The notes under the pieces were generated by a model. The model did not search any database. It worked only from the letters and a program-made list of their open reading frames with translations, and was not told where the DNA came from. Of a DNA stretch of 64,000 nt, positions 15,851 to 24,583 are shown piece by piece. Where the stretch lies: the NCBI RefSeq assembly GCF_001543145.1, contig NZ_CP014160.1:1364001-1428000 (forward strand), given 5' to 3'. The position numbers and the translations under genes were made by a program. Positions within the stretch are counted from its first letter, which is position 1. Every line of letters begins with the position of its first letter. The stretch comes from Aerococcus sanguinicola. Lineage in GTDB: Bacteria > Bacillota > Bacilli > Lactobacillales > Aerococcaceae.

Positions 15851-16531
15851 ATGGAAATACTTCGCGTTGACAATTTGACTAAGATTTATGGCGAGGGAGA
15901 AAAGCAAGTCCGGGCTGTCGATGGAGTGAATCTGTCCGTCAACCGGGGAGAGCTTATCGCCATTGTCGGACCGAGTGGGTCGGGGAAGTCTACTCTACTC
16001 CATATGCTTGGTGGGGTGGACCGGCCTAATGAGGGGAAGATACTCATTGAAGGGTCCGATATTGCCAGCTATTCGTCTAAGGAAATGGCCTTGTTCCGGC
16101 GGCGCAAGGTGGGGCTGATCTACCAGTTCTACAATCTCATCCCCAATCTGACCGTGGCACATAATATTAAACTGCCCTTGAAGTTAGACGGCCGCCAGGT
16201 GGATGACGCCTTCTTTAATGACTTGGTGACTAAGCTGGGCTTATCCGATAAGTTGCAGGCCTTTCCGAGTGAGCTATCGGGAGGCCAGGAGCAGCGCGTG
16301 GCCGTGGCCCGCAGCCTGATCTACCGGCCTTCGATCATCTTAGCGGATGAACCGACCGGGAACTTGGACAGGAAGAACTCTCAGGAGATCATTGACCTCT
16401 TGAAGTACTTCAACCAGACCCTCAAGCAGACGATCCTGATCATCACCCACGATGAAAACCTGGCCCTTCAGACCCAGCGGATTATCACCATGGTCGACGG
16501 GGCTATCGTAGGAGATGAGCCCAATGAATAA
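15851..16531 (+). CDS. ABC transporter ATP-binding protein (LolD/MacB/BceA-type)
   Basis: This 226-residue ATPase has Walker A GPSGSGKST, signature LSGGQEQRVAVARSL, Walker B IILADEPTGNLD and the switch His in ITHDE. AGGAGGAG sits 5-8 bases before ATG 15851. The open frame extends upstream to about 15608, but that part lies in the hairpin repeats and has no ribosome site. It overlaps the FtsX-type permease gene by 8 bases, and the complex resembles BceAB-type peptide detoxification/sensing transporters. Confidence 0.88.
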   Translation: MEILRVDNLTKIYGEGEKQVRAVDGVNLSVNRGELIAIVGPSGSGKSTLLHMLGGVDRPNEGKILIEGSDIASYSSKEMALFRRRKVGLIYQFYNLIPNLTVAHNIKLPLKLDGRQVDDAFFNDLVTKLGLSDKLQAFPSELSGGQEQRVAVARSLIYRPSIILADEPTGNLDRKNSQEIIDLLKYFNQTLKQTILIITHDENLALQTQRIITMVDGAIVGDEPNE

Positions 16532-18959
16532 GAAGAATTTACCGATTTTCATTTCACTTCTGATTGTTAGCCTCTTTTTCACGGTGATTTTTTACTATGG
16601 CTATACCAATATTTCGTCAAGTAACCGCCAGCTGAAGGCAACGAATTTCTACGATGCCCACTTGTCAGAAGACCTGTCCCAGGAGGAGATCGCTAAACTC
16701 AACCAAGTGGAAGCCATTGAGCTAGCGGGCGGGACTTCTGCCAGAGCCCACAGTGCTAAATACAAGGACCAACTCATTTCTATGGTGGGACAGGATGTTC
16801 AGGTTAAGCAGATGCGAGAAGAGTCTTATTTGTTGGCTGGACGCTTTCCTGAGTCGGCGGATGAAATTGTCCTGAATGAATCTCTAGTTAAGCAGGAAGG
16901 CCTCTCCCTAGGCGATGAGCTAGCCATCGAGCTTGGGGACCGTCAGGTGGACGGGAAGACGATCGATGCCCGGTCGACCTATACCGCTGAAGAAAGCTTT
17001 GAGACCACAGAAAGCCGCCACTATACCCTGGTTGGTGTCTACAAAGATTTCTATAATGAGAACTTAAAAATCAATTACGGCATGCCTCTGGTGGATGATG
17101 ACGAAGCATTGATCCCTTTGATCAATTTTCATGACTTCAAGACAGCCTATGCCCAGAGCGAGGCTATCCAAGACGAGATTCAAGATCTACTAGGAAAAGA
17201 AGTGGAATTGGACTTTAATGACTCCCTGGTCCGCTACTACGGTCTGGATGTCAGTCAGAGTAAAAATTTGATGACTAAGCTGGTTAATGCCCTTTCCCTC
17301 CTCTTATGTATGGGAATCTTTGTCTTCTTTATCAAAAATATTTTCTGGGTTTGGGGTCTGCAGAAGATTCGCGAGCTCTCCATGTATAAATCCATCGGGT
17401 CGACGGACTTTCAAATTTATCTCTTGCTGGTGAAAGGGGCACTCACAATCTCCGTCCTGCCTGTTTTAATCGGTCATGCCCTGGGCTTCTTCCTTATTCG
17501 TTATCTCTTTGAAGTCGCCAATAGTGGCAAAGCCGAAGTGGTCTTCTTTAACCAGGTTCATTTTAACTGGATCTTGTCTCTGGTCATTATCCTGGTGGCC
17601 CTAGCGGTTGTCCTAGTCGCGGTCATCTATCCGGCGCGCAAGATCGCGAAGATCGATATTATTGAAGGACTCAAGGGGAATTTTAGCCTGTCTAAGAAGA
17701 AGGGCAAGAAGCGGAGTCCCAAGCTTTGGAAAGAACTTCGACTGAACAATATGGCCAGTATCAAGTCCCAACGCTACATCTCAGCTATTGGCATTCTGAT
17801 TGTGGCCATCTTCTGTATCGTTTATGCCATTGCCGACTACAACCGGGACTTCTATGCCTTTGATGATGGCTATGATCTCACGGTCCACTACTACAATGAC
17901 ACCGGTGAATTACCCCCTATTCTGCCCGAAATTCTTGCTGACTATGAGGGGGAGGGCTATATTTCTAAGGAAAAGAACCTAGCTATTGAACCTAACCTGG
18001 AGCTATCCCAAACCGCCCAATCACTGGGCCTGGATGAGCAATTGGAGCAAATGATAGCTGACACCAAGCCCCAATACATCAGGGGAATTCTGGTCGCCCT
18101 CGAAAATGACGACCTCCAAAAACTGGGCGGCAGGCCAGGGAAATTTACCCTCTACAACCAGGTCCAAGCAGATCCCAACGAGCCCCTTGCCCAAGCTGAG
18201 AAAGTGCCCTACTTTGATCATCCTGATCAATTAGACCTTAGTATTAATGAGAAGCAGCGCAGCCTTCCCATTGCGCAGACCATTGATGATCTTGGCCCCT
18301 ACCAGACTCGGATCCTGCCCTTTAATGTTATGGTCTATACGGATTTTGAGACTTATCAAGAGCTGATGGAAGAGGTGCAAGACGATAAAAATTACAATTA
18401 TCCTTTTGAATTGAAGCTGAAACTTCCCGAAGGACAAGCTGGCCGGACCAAGGAGGAAATCACTAGCCGCATCGAAAATACCATAACTTATAATGAAAGT
18501 TTCAAGGTCTTCACAGATGAGGAGATCCAGGCCGAACAGTTTACAGATATTCAAAGCTTCAAGCTGATCATCTATGGGATTGCGGCCATCATCTTCCTGA
18601 TGAATATCACCAACGGCTATTCCTCCATCAACCTCAGCCTGATGAACCGGCGCAAAGAAATCGGGACCCTCTATTCGATTGGTATGGATATCCAGTCCTT
18701 GAGAAGCCACTTCAGTCGCGAATTTCTCTTCGAACAAGGGAAGTCCTTCCTCTTGTCTGTCTTGATTACTTTAGGGATTATGCTAGGGATAGCTGGTCTA
18801 TTCAAGAGTGTTGATATGAAGTCCCTAATCTTATACTTCCCTTATCTGGTCTTCCTAGGATTTGCGGTTCTAGTCTATGGCTTGAACTTGCTCATTTACT
18901 GGACAGGTCTCAGTGCTATTCTAAACCATGAGCCGATTGACCTAATCCGAGGCGTATAG
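16524..18959 (+). CDS. FtsX-family ABC transporter permease (BceB/MacB-like)
   Basis: This permease of about 811 residues has ten likely membrane segments. One N-terminal segment (residues 5-27) is followed by an outer domain to about residue 250, three segments (about 255-380), a further segment (about 418-440), a second outer domain and three C-terminal segments. Both FtsX cores are visible (MYKSIGST, NRRKEIGTLYSIGM). AGGAG at 16510-16514 abuts ATG 16515 but is 9 bases from ATG 16524, so the latter is chosen. With the ATPase it should act on a membrane-bound peptide or lipoprotein. Two outer domains make it larger than typical BceB (about 650 residues). Confidence 0.82.
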   Translation: MNKKNLPIFISLLIVSLFFTVIFYYGYTNISSSNRQLKATNFYDAHLSEDLSQEEIAKLNQVEAIELAGGTSARAHSAKYKDQLISMVGQDVQVKQMREESYLLAGRFPESADEIVLNESLVKQEGLSLGDELAIELGDRQVDGKTIDARSTYTAEESFETTESRHYTLVGVYKDFYNENLKINYGMPLVDDDEALIPLINFHDFKTAYAQSEAIQDEIQDLLGKEVELDFNDSLVRYYGLDVSQSKNLMTKLVNALSLLLCMGIFVFFIKNIFWVWGLQKIRELSMYKSIGSTDFQIYLLLVKGALTISVLPVLIGHALGFFLIRYLFEVANSGKAEVVFFNQVHFNWILSLVIILVALAVVLVAVIYPARKIAKIDIIEGLKGNFSLSKKKGKKRSPKLWKELRLNNMASIKSQRYISAIGILIVAIFCIVYAIADYNRDFYAFDDGYDLTVHYYNDTGELPPILPEILADYEGEGYISKEKNLAIEPNLELSQTAQSLGLDEQLEQMIADTKPQYIRGILVALENDDLQKLGGRPGKFTLYNQVQADPNEPLAQAEKVPYFDHPDQLDLSINEKQRSLPIAQTIDDLGPYQTRILPFNVMVYTDFETYQELMEEVQDDKNYNYPFELKLKLPEGQAGRTKEEITSRIENTITYNESFKVFTDEEIQAEQFTDIQSFKLIIYGIAAIIFLMNITNGYSSINLSLMNRRKEIGTLYSIGMDIQSLRSHFSREFLFEQGKSFLLSVLITLGIMLGIAGLFKSVDMKSLILYFPYLVFLGFAVLVYGLNLLIYWTGLSAILNHEPIDLIRGV

Positions 18960-18987
18960 AAGTTAAATTGATGGATAAAAACACTTT

Positions 18988-19026
18988 AAGCGGTCAAAAG
19001 TACTCTTACTTTGCCCGCTTATTTTT
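18988..19026 (+). terminator. intrinsic terminator after the FtsX-type permease
   Basis: AAGCGG pairs with CCGCTT and the stem continues as CAAAAGTA/TACTTTG with one bulge. A TTTTTT tail follows. Confidence 0.75.
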
Positions 19027-19086
19027 TCGTGCTATATTAAATATAAATAAGAAAGATTTTGTATCTAGCAGAGGAGATGATCAAGG

Positions 19087-19512
19087 ATGAAGACACTAGA
19101 AGAAGTGAAGGAAGCGCGTCAAGCAGCCCAAGAAGTTTTGTCGGGCTTGGATAAAGCCATTAAATCCCTGCAAGATGCCTCTAGCTGGGGTGTAATGGAC
19201 TTATTAGGTGGGGGATTCGTCTCGTCAATGATGAAACGCGATCATATGAAAAGGTCTAATCAAGAGCTTGAAGACCTCAAACGCGGCCTAGATAAATTAG
19301 ATCATGAATTGGCTGATCTCGGTCTATCTCTCCCAGATGAACTTAGTGATAGCTGGGGCGATAATTTCGTGGATGTCTGGCTAGATAATATCTTCATTGA
19401 CGCCAAGGTCCAATACGAAATCAAAGACCAGCTCAAGGCCCTCCAGAAGCTCCGCCAGTCGATTGTTGAACTGGAGGAGGACTTGGCTGAGAAGATGGAT
19501 CAATTGAAGTAG
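19087..19512 (+). CDS. coiled-coil protein of unknown function
   Basis: I do not recognise this 141-residue soluble protein. Residues 1-32 and 105-141 are strongly helical and heptad-like, rich in Glu, Lys and Leu. Between them is a Gly-rich segment (LLGGGFVSSMMKRDHMKRS) and a DSWGDNFVDVWLDNIF stretch rich in aromatics and acids. GAGGAG precedes ATG 19087. It stands alone between a terminator and the T-box leader. Homology to known small coiled-coil proteins cannot be judged by eye. Confidence 0.6.
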   Translation: MKTLEEVKEARQAAQEVLSGLDKAIKSLQDASSWGVMDLLGGGFVSSMMKRDHMKRSNQELEDLKRGLDKLDHELADLGLSLPDELSDSWGDNFVDVWLDNIFIDAKVQYEIKDQLKALQKLRQSIVELEEDLAEKMDQLK

Positions 19513-19542
19513 AATGATCCAATTTTTCTCTTGGGATAAAAC

Positions 19543-19571
19543 TTGCTTAAAGATGGCCTGGCCATTATAAT
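19543..19571 (+). promoter_or_regulatory. sigma-A promoter of the T-box operon
   Basis: TTGCTT (19543-19548) and TATAAT (19566-19571) are separated by 17 bp. Transcription would begin near 19578, giving a leader of about 300 nt before the first gene. Confidence 0.7.
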
Positions 19572-19577
19572 TAGATA

Positions 19578-19860
19578 ATAAATATCTAATAAGGAAAAAC
19601 CTAGACAAGCAAGTCAAAGCGAGGGCGTGTGAGTGAGAGACGCTTACTTGTACTAGGGGCTGGGCCTTAGGGTGTTTTTTAACACCGGATAGTAGTTCAT
19701 TTGTTTGAGCTGCCGCGTCAGACGCGTTATCATGGATGGCAAGTTTTTTGAAGGCTTGTTAAAGAGAGTCAGCAGGAAGCTGGCTAATAGAGGTGGCACC
19801 GCAGGTTAAGCACTTGTCCTTTATTCACATTGTGGAATAAAGGACAAGTGCTTATTTATT
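19578..19860 (+). ncRNA. T-box riboswitch leader
   Basis: The core T-box sequence AATAGAGGTGGCACCGC is at 19786-19802. It is followed by a terminator with a perfect 19-bp stem (19808-19826 with 19835-19853) and a T-rich tail. Upstream are several paired segments consistent with Stem I and Stem III, including CGCGTCAGACGCG. Uncharged tRNA would pair with the T-box bulge and favour the antiterminator. I could not place the specifier codon reliably; a TAC lies near the middle of the putative Stem I, but this is weak. It controls the TIGR04076, aldo-keto reductase and NhaC genes. Confidence 0.92.
19808..19860 (+). terminator. regulatory terminator of the T-box
   Basis: AAGCACTTGTCCTTTATTC at 19808-19826 pairs perfectly with 19835-19853 around an 8-base loop, followed by ATTTATT. 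The first gene's ribosome site lies immediately beyond it. Confidence 0.92.
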
Positions 19861-19875
19861 ATGGGAGGTAGAGAA

Positions 19876-20229
19876 ATGGTAGATGATTTGTTTACTTTAT
19901 ACACATTAAAAGTTGAGGTTCTGGCAACTGACCGACCCTTTGTCTGTAGTCACCAGGAGGGAGATTATTTTATTGTGGAAGGTGAAAATTTAATTTTTCC
20001 ACAGTCGCAATCTTTCTCTATGTACGCTTTGGCTGCGCTGCTTCCCTTGTTACCAGCCAAACAAAGACTTTTACAAGAGAATGATTGGATGCGGTCTGAT
20101 GCTATCATTGCATGTCCAGACCCTAATTGTGGGGCTGTTTTTAAGATAACGAGACAGCAAAAGAAACAGTTTAGCCATGCTGAAACAACTGTAGTTCCGA
20201 TTAGTCAAGGAGATGATGATCCATGTTAG
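19876..20229 (+). CDS. TIGR04076 family protein
   Basis: This 117-residue protein fits the small TIGR04076 family. The N-terminal half has the VEVLATDRPFVCSHQEGDYFIVEGE pattern, and the C-terminal half has CPDPNCGAVFKITR, with cysteines that could bind a metal. The function is unknown; relatives are often found beside aldo-keto reductases. I start it at ATG 19876, because GGGAGG at 19863-19868 lies between the in-frame ATG 19861 and this one. It overlaps the reductase gene by 7 bases. Expression should depend on the T-box. Confidence 0.72.
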   Translation: MVDDLFTLYTLKVEVLATDRPFVCSHQEGDYFIVEGENLIFPQSQSFSMYALAALLPLLPAKQRLLQENDWMRSDAIIACPDPNCGAVFKITRQQKKQFSHAETTVVPISQGDDDPC

Positions 20230-21272
20230 AGAGAATTGAATTAAGCCCTGGTTACAGTATAGCTCGTGTTCTTAATGGTTTGTGGCAGTTATCGCCGGGC
20301 CATACCTTAAGAGGGCAGCTTGATTTAGAAGAAATTAATCAAAGTTTTCATCAATTAGGAGAACTAGGATTTACAACTTTTGATCTGGCTGATATTTATA
20401 CGGGAGCAGAAGAGGCTTTAGGACGATATCTGAAAGAATTAGGCCATCACTCTCATTTAACTGCCCATGATATCCAAATTCACGAGAAATATGTGCCCGA
20501 CATTGATGTCTTGGAGACTGTGAGCTTTAAAGATACGGAGGCGATTATTGATCGGTCTTTGAAAAAATTAGGACGTGACTATATCGACCTCATGCAATTC
20601 CACTGGTGGGATTATAGTATCGATCGTTACATTGAAGTAGCTGAACACTTGGTTAAGCTACAGAAGAAAGGTAAGATTCGCTATATTGGGGTAACAAATT
20701 TCGACACGGCTCATCTTAAAGAATTAGTTGATGCGGGTATTCCTATCATTTCTTGTCAGTCCCAATATTCGCTCTTTGATCGTCGACCAGAGAAGGAGCT
20801 GTTAGCATATTCGATTGACCATGGCATCCAACAATTATGTTTTGGAACCTTATCAGGGGGCTTGTTATCGGATAAATATCTCGAGCAGACAAATATTAAA
20901 TTAGAGACGCGGTCCCAGGTTAAATACCAACAAGTCATTGACCAAAGTCTGGGTCAGATTGGTTACCAGGAACTCTTGCATTTATTGGATGAGATTGCCC
21001 ATAAACACCAGGTATCTATTTCTAACGTGGCGACTCGCTATATTCTTCAACAAGAAGGGGTAGCAGGAAGTATTATTGGGATTCGAAATCGTCGACATAT
21101 CCAAGATAACTTAGCTATCTTTGATTTTACTTTGGATCAGGAAGATCTTGACTCTATCCGATCCTTCTTAGATCAATATCCACGTTTACCTGGAGATTGT
21201 TATGAACTGGAGAGAGATCCTAACTCAATCTTTTCATCAATTATCCGGCGGCACGAGAATGCGAATGGTTAA
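20223..21272 (+). CDS. aldo/keto reductase
   Basis: This 349-residue NAD(P)H-dependent oxidoreductase has a TIM-barrel fold. It shows the N-terminal LNGLWQLS strand, the Asp/Tyr active-site region FDLADIYTGAEEALGRYL, the LGRDYIDLMQFHWWDY block with the catalytic-site His, the IRYIGVTNFD block and the C-terminal IIGIRNRRHIQDNL coenzyme-binding loop. It starts inside the end of the TIGR04076 gene and is followed by a transporter gene, all behind a T-box. The substrate is therefore probably related to an amino acid or its derivative, but it is not known. Confidence 0.85.
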   Translation: MLERIELSPGYSIARVLNGLWQLSPGHTLRGQLDLEEINQSFHQLGELGFTTFDLADIYTGAEEALGRYLKELGHHSHLTAHDIQIHEKYVPDIDVLETVSFKDTEAIIDRSLKKLGRDYIDLMQFHWWDYSIDRYIEVAEHLVKLQKKGKIRYIGVTNFDTAHLKELVDAGIPIISCQSQYSLFDRRPEKELLAYSIDHGIQQLCFGTLSGGLLSDKYLEQTNIKLETRSQVKYQQVIDQSLGQIGYQELLHLLDEIAHKHQVSISNVATRYILQQEGVAGSIIGIRNRRHIQDNLAIFDFTLDQEDLDSIRSFLDQYPRLPGDCYELERDPNSIFSSIIRRHENANG

Positions 21273-21285
21273 GGAGGTTAAGTCA

Positions 21286-22740
21286 ATGAAAGCTAAACAA
21301 ACGCTAACTTTCAGAGGGGGCTATTTAATGGCCTACCTGCCCTTGGTAATTTTCTTGGTCTTCTGTATTCTTTTCTTTGTGATTTTAAAAGCCTTTGAAA
21401 TGCATGCCTTAGCCATGGGAGCTATTTTAGGCTTACTGGCTGGCTCAATCTTTGATAAACCCAAACAGGCATCAGACTATTGGGAGGCTGTCTATGAAGG
21501 GGCTAGGGAAGCTGTACCAGTAGTTATTTTACTGATGACGATTGGCATTTTTTCACAGATGATTAAGACAGCGAATCTGTCAGCTGGTTTTGTCTATCTC
21601 GCCCAAGTCATGGGAATTAAGGGAGGTCTCTATACAGCAATGACCTTTCTCTTCGTTTCAATCATTGCCACAGCAACAGGCTCTTCGATCGGCTCCTTCT
21701 TTACCTGCTTTCCTATTTTTTATCCAGCAGGAATCTTACTAGGGGCTCATCCGGCTGCCTTGGCTGGGGCTATTCTTTCTGGTGGTGTCTTTGGTGATAA
21801 CTTAGCACCTATTTCAGATACAACTATTATTTCTGCAGGGACCCAGCACTATCGGTATTCCAAGCAGACTTGTGATGTTGGGGGTGTGGTTCGGACTCGC
21901 TTACCTTACGCTTTAATTGCGGGTGGACTATCTTTCATTCTTTTCTTCTTATTTGGTGGTGGGGGTCCTGTACAGGCTGGATCAGCAGGTCTGGGTTCGG
22001 AAAACCTGAATCCACTATTTATGCTGATTCCAGTATTTTTGATGATAATCATTTCAATTCGCAAACGTAATCTTTATTTAGCTATTTTAGTAGGTTTGCT
22101 TTCTGGTTGTGTAGTGGGCTTACTAACGGGAGTACTCCAACTTTCTGATATCCTGTCAAGTGAGGATGGTGGCTTGACTGGTTTTCTAACCGAAGGCATT
22201 GAAGGGATGATGGGAACCTGTCTTTTAGTTTTATCTGTTTACGGTATTATGGGTGTCTTAAATGCTTCAGGTGCCTTGCAGCGTTTGACGGATCAGATTA
22301 GTCAATCTAAACTCTGCCAGACAGTTCGCGGAACCGAGCTCGCTATGATGCTAGGCATTACCCTAACAACTATTTTATTTGGTGGGGTTTCTTCAGCTTC
22401 AATGACAACTTTTGGAAAGGTACAGAATGAGTTGGGCCAAGCCTGTCAGCTCCATCCCTACCGAAGAGCTAACTTATTAGATGGTTTTGCGAATGGTTTA
22501 GGTGTGGCTGTCCCCTTCCTTTCTGTATTTATCTTTGTTGGTTCTCAATTGACACAAGGTTATGATTTCGCTGCTCCCTTATCTGTTACTCAAATCGCTC
22601 CCTATCTCTTCCACAGTTACAATCTCTTTTTAGTTTTTATAGTTTCAATCTTAACTGGGTGGGGACGACGTTTTGAAGGACCAAAAGGGGAGGAAGTTTT
22701 AGCGGCAGACTTAAATAAGGAAGTAAAAGTTCTTGATTAA
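21286..22740 (+). CDS. Na+/H+ antiporter NhaC family transporter
   Basis: This transporter of about 484 residues has 11-12 membrane segments and the NhaC-type blocks GSFFTCFPIFYPAG, GGVFGDNLAPISDTTIIS and a later repeat around FGGVSSASMTTFG. I start it at ATG 21286, because AAGGAGGT at 21271-21278 is 7 bases upstream; the frame is open back into the reductase gene. Several NhaC-type proteins in Firmicutes sit behind T-boxes and are thought to carry amino acids in exchange for ions. An amino-acid or amine substrate is the best inference here. A terminator follows. Confidence 0.82.
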   Translation: MKAKQTLTFRGGYLMAYLPLVIFLVFCILFFVILKAFEMHALAMGAILGLLAGSIFDKPKQASDYWEAVYEGAREAVPVVILLMTIGIFSQMIKTANLSAGFVYLAQVMGIKGGLYTAMTFLFVSIIATATGSSIGSFFTCFPIFYPAGILLGAHPAALAGAILSGGVFGDNLAPISDTTIISAGTQHYRYSKQTCDVGGVVRTRLPYALIAGGLSFILFFLFGGGGPVQAGSAGLGSENLNPLFMLIPVFLMIIISIRKRNLYLAILVGLLSGCVVGLLTGVLQLSDILSSEDGGLTGFLTEGIEGMMGTCLLVLSVYGIMGVLNASGALQRLTDQISQSKLCQTVRGTELAMMLGITLTTILFGGVSSASMTTFGKVQNELGQACQLHPYRRANLLDGFANGLGVAVPFLSVFIFVGSQLTQGYDFAAPLSVTQIAPYLFHSYNLFLVFIVSILTGWGRRFEGPKGEEVLAADLNKEVKVLD

Positions 22741-22747
22741 AATCGAT

Positions 22748-22781
22748 AAAAAGTCATTTTTGTTCTGAAATGACTTTTTTT
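22748..22781 (+). terminator. intrinsic terminator after the NhaC gene
   Basis: AAAAGTCATTT pairs with AAATGACTTTT around a short loop, and a T run follows. Confidence 0.8.
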
Positions 22782-22838
22782 AATCGTTTTTATTGAATTT
22801 CCTGCTAACTTTTGACCGGATTTGATTGTTTTTGATTA

Positions 22839-22852
22839 TGAAAGCGATTTAA
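22839..22852 (+). promoter_or_regulatory. weak cre-like site before the aldolase gene
   Basis: TGAAAGCGATTTAA matches 12 of 14 positions of the CcpA consensus TGWAARCGYTWNCW. It lies about 38 bp upstream of a TATAAT -10 box (22890-22895) of the aldolase gene. Confidence 0.35.
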
Positions 22853-22927
22853 TTTGCAAAAAGGACTGTGAAAAATTTAATTAGTAGGGTATAATGAACT
22901 CGGTAAAAATTTTAGGAGGTATTTTTG

Positions 22928-23836
22928 ATGGCTTTTTTAGTGAATGGTAACGAGATTTTACAACACGCTCGCGACAACCAATATGCAGTGGGTGCATACA
23001 ACACAAACAACTTGGAATGGACACGTGCATTAATTCGTGGGGCGAAAGAAACTCGTACACCATTATTAATTCAAGTGTCTACTGGTGCTGCTAAATATAT
23101 GGGTGGCTACAAAGTGGTTCGTGACTTAGTCCTGAATGAAATGGATGCTATGGAAGCTGACATTCCAGTTATCTTAAACTTAGACCACGGGGACTTCGCA
23201 GCTGCTAAGGAATGTATCGACTTAGGTTACTCCTCAGTTATGTATGATGGCCATGATCTTCCCCTTGAAGAAAACTTGAAAAACACCAAAGAAATCGTTC
23301 GTTTAGCTCATGAACGCGGGATTTCTGTAGAAGCTGAAATCGGTAAAATTGGTGAAAACCAAGGTGTCGGTGAATTAGCTTCTGTAGATGAAGTTGTGAT
23401 GTTTGCTGAAGCAGGCGTTGACAAATTAGCTTGCGGTATTGGTAACATCCACGGGGTTTACCCAGAAGGCTGGGAAGGCTTAAACTTCGAACGCTTGAAA
23501 GAAATCGCTGATGCAGTGGATAATCCATTGGTATTGCACGGTGGTTCAGGTATTCCTCAAGACCAAATTCAAAAAGCGATCTCACTGGGTATTGCTAAGA
23601 TCAACATCAACACTGAATTCCAATTAGCTTTCCAAAAAGCAACCCGTGAATACATCTTAGCTGACAAAGATATCGACAAAGCGAACAAGGGTTATGACCC
23701 ACGTAAACTCCTACGTGCTGGGACTGACGCCATTACTGAATCTATGAAAGAAATGATCGGCTGGATGGGTACTCGTCCAATCGACAACAAAGACTCTAAA
23801 GTTGTCTTTGATGAAGCTTCATTAAACGAAGAATAA
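22928..23836 (+). CDS. fba: class II fructose-1,6-bisphosphate aldolase
   Basis: This 302-residue Zn-dependent enzyme interconverts fructose-1,6-bisphosphate with dihydroxyacetone phosphate and glyceraldehyde-3-phosphate in cytosolic glycolysis. The NLDHGD block holds the catalytic Asp and a Zn-binding His. The AEIGKIGENQG, GNIHGVYPEG, LVLHGGSGIP and KININTEFQ blocks complete the metal and phosphate sites. AGGAGG lies 7-12 bases before ATG 22928; an in-frame TTG at 22925 is unlikely. Codon use is more biased than in its neighbours, as expected for a very highly expressed gene. It is monocistronic with its own promoter and terminator. Confidence 0.95.
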   Translation: MAFLVNGNEILQHARDNQYAVGAYNTNNLEWTRALIRGAKETRTPLLIQVSTGAAKYMGGYKVVRDLVLNEMDAMEADIPVILNLDHGDFAAAKECIDLGYSSVMYDGHDLPLEENLKNTKEIVRLAHERGISVEAEIGKIGENQGVGELASVDEVVMFAEAGVDKLACGIGNIHGVYPEGWEGLNFERLKEIADAVDNPLVLHGGSGIPQDQIQKAISLGIAKININTEFQLAFQKATREYILADKDIDKANKGYDPRKLLRAGTDAITESMKEMIGWMGTRPIDNKDSKVVFDEASLNEE

Positions 23837-23854
23837 TCAAGTCTATCACTCAAA

Positions 23855-23885
23855 AAAAGCCAGGCTTTTACTGCCTGGCTTTTTA
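23855..23885. terminator. bidirectional terminator between fba and pcaG
   Basis: AAAAGCCAGGC (23855-23865) pairs with GCCTGGCTTTT (23873-23883), with T/A runs on both sides, between convergent genes. Confidence 0.88.
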
Positions 23886-23896
23886 ATATTAATGGC

Positions 23897-24583
23897 TTAT
23901 TTAAAATGGAAGAAGTAGGTCTTGGCTTTTCCTGATCCGTCTGGGAGGTCGTCGACTTCTTCGCCACCGAGCTTGGATTCAAGGACCATATCTTCGGCAT
24001 CGCCATCTAGGACGATATCAAATTGGTAAGTCGGCAGGTCTGTGCCTTCTACTTTCTTAGCAATCAAAGTCTTAGCCTCTTCTTCGGAGACTTGTTGGAT
24101 GAAGTGGTCATCTTGGCTTTCGTCTTCGAAGTAGATCCGGGTATAGAGAGGATAGGAGACCCCACTGGCATGGACAAAGGCGAGAATATGAGGAGATTGG
24201 GAGAATTCGGGATAGTCGTTTTCTAGGATAGCTCCAGGTTTAAAGGTTCTGAAGCTATAGGCCCCTCTTTCATCGGTAATGGTTCGCCCAAAGCCTACAA
24301 AGCTAGGATCATAGCCTTCCCGGTCCTTGAAGGCAGGGTGGTTGAAGACCCCCTCGGAATTGGCCTGCCAAATTTCAACAAGGACGTTAAATAGAGGCTT
24401 ACCGTCTGAGCCAAAGAGATTCCCCTGGAGGATAATTTCTTGGCCTTGGCCACCGTCTTCGACGAGATCGTTAGTAATATGGTCATTGGCTTCATCTGCC
24501 ACCAGTCCTAGACTGGCATAGGGCCCCACTGTTTGTTGGGGCGTTCGAATGGGGTCGAGGTGTTCTTGGTCTAGCTTAGTCAT
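23897..24583 (-). CDS. pcaG: protocatechuate 3,4-dioxygenase alpha subunit
   Basis: This 228-residue intradiol ring-cleavage dioxygenase-fold protein forms the non-catalytic alpha subunit that completes the active site of the beta subunit. The opening LDPIRTPQQTVGPYASLGL is the family's alpha-subunit signature. A beta-sandwich core follows (VLVEIWQANSEGVF, DERGAYSFRTFKPG, PHILAFVHASG). The iron-ligand His pair of the beta subunit is absent, as expected for alpha. It overlaps pcaH by 8 bases, with AAGGAG in the end of pcaH. No other beta-ketoadipate gene is in the window. Confidence 0.85.
   Translation of the reverse strand: MTKLDQEHLDPIRTPQQTVGPYASLGLVADEANDHITNDLVEDGGQGQEIILQGNLFGSDGKPLFNVLVEIWQANSEGVFNHPAFKDREGYDPSFVGFGRTITDERGAYSFRTFKPGAILENDYPEFSQSPHILAFVHASGVSYPLYTRIYFEDESQDDHFIQQVSEEEAKTLIAKKVEGTDLPTYQFDIVLDGDAEDMVLESKLGGEEVDDLPDGSGKAKTYFFHFK

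Noticed and set aside
19861..19875. Earlier ATG for the TIGR04076 gene
   Set aside because: The ribosome site lies between this ATG and the one at 19876, so initiation at 19861 is unlikely.
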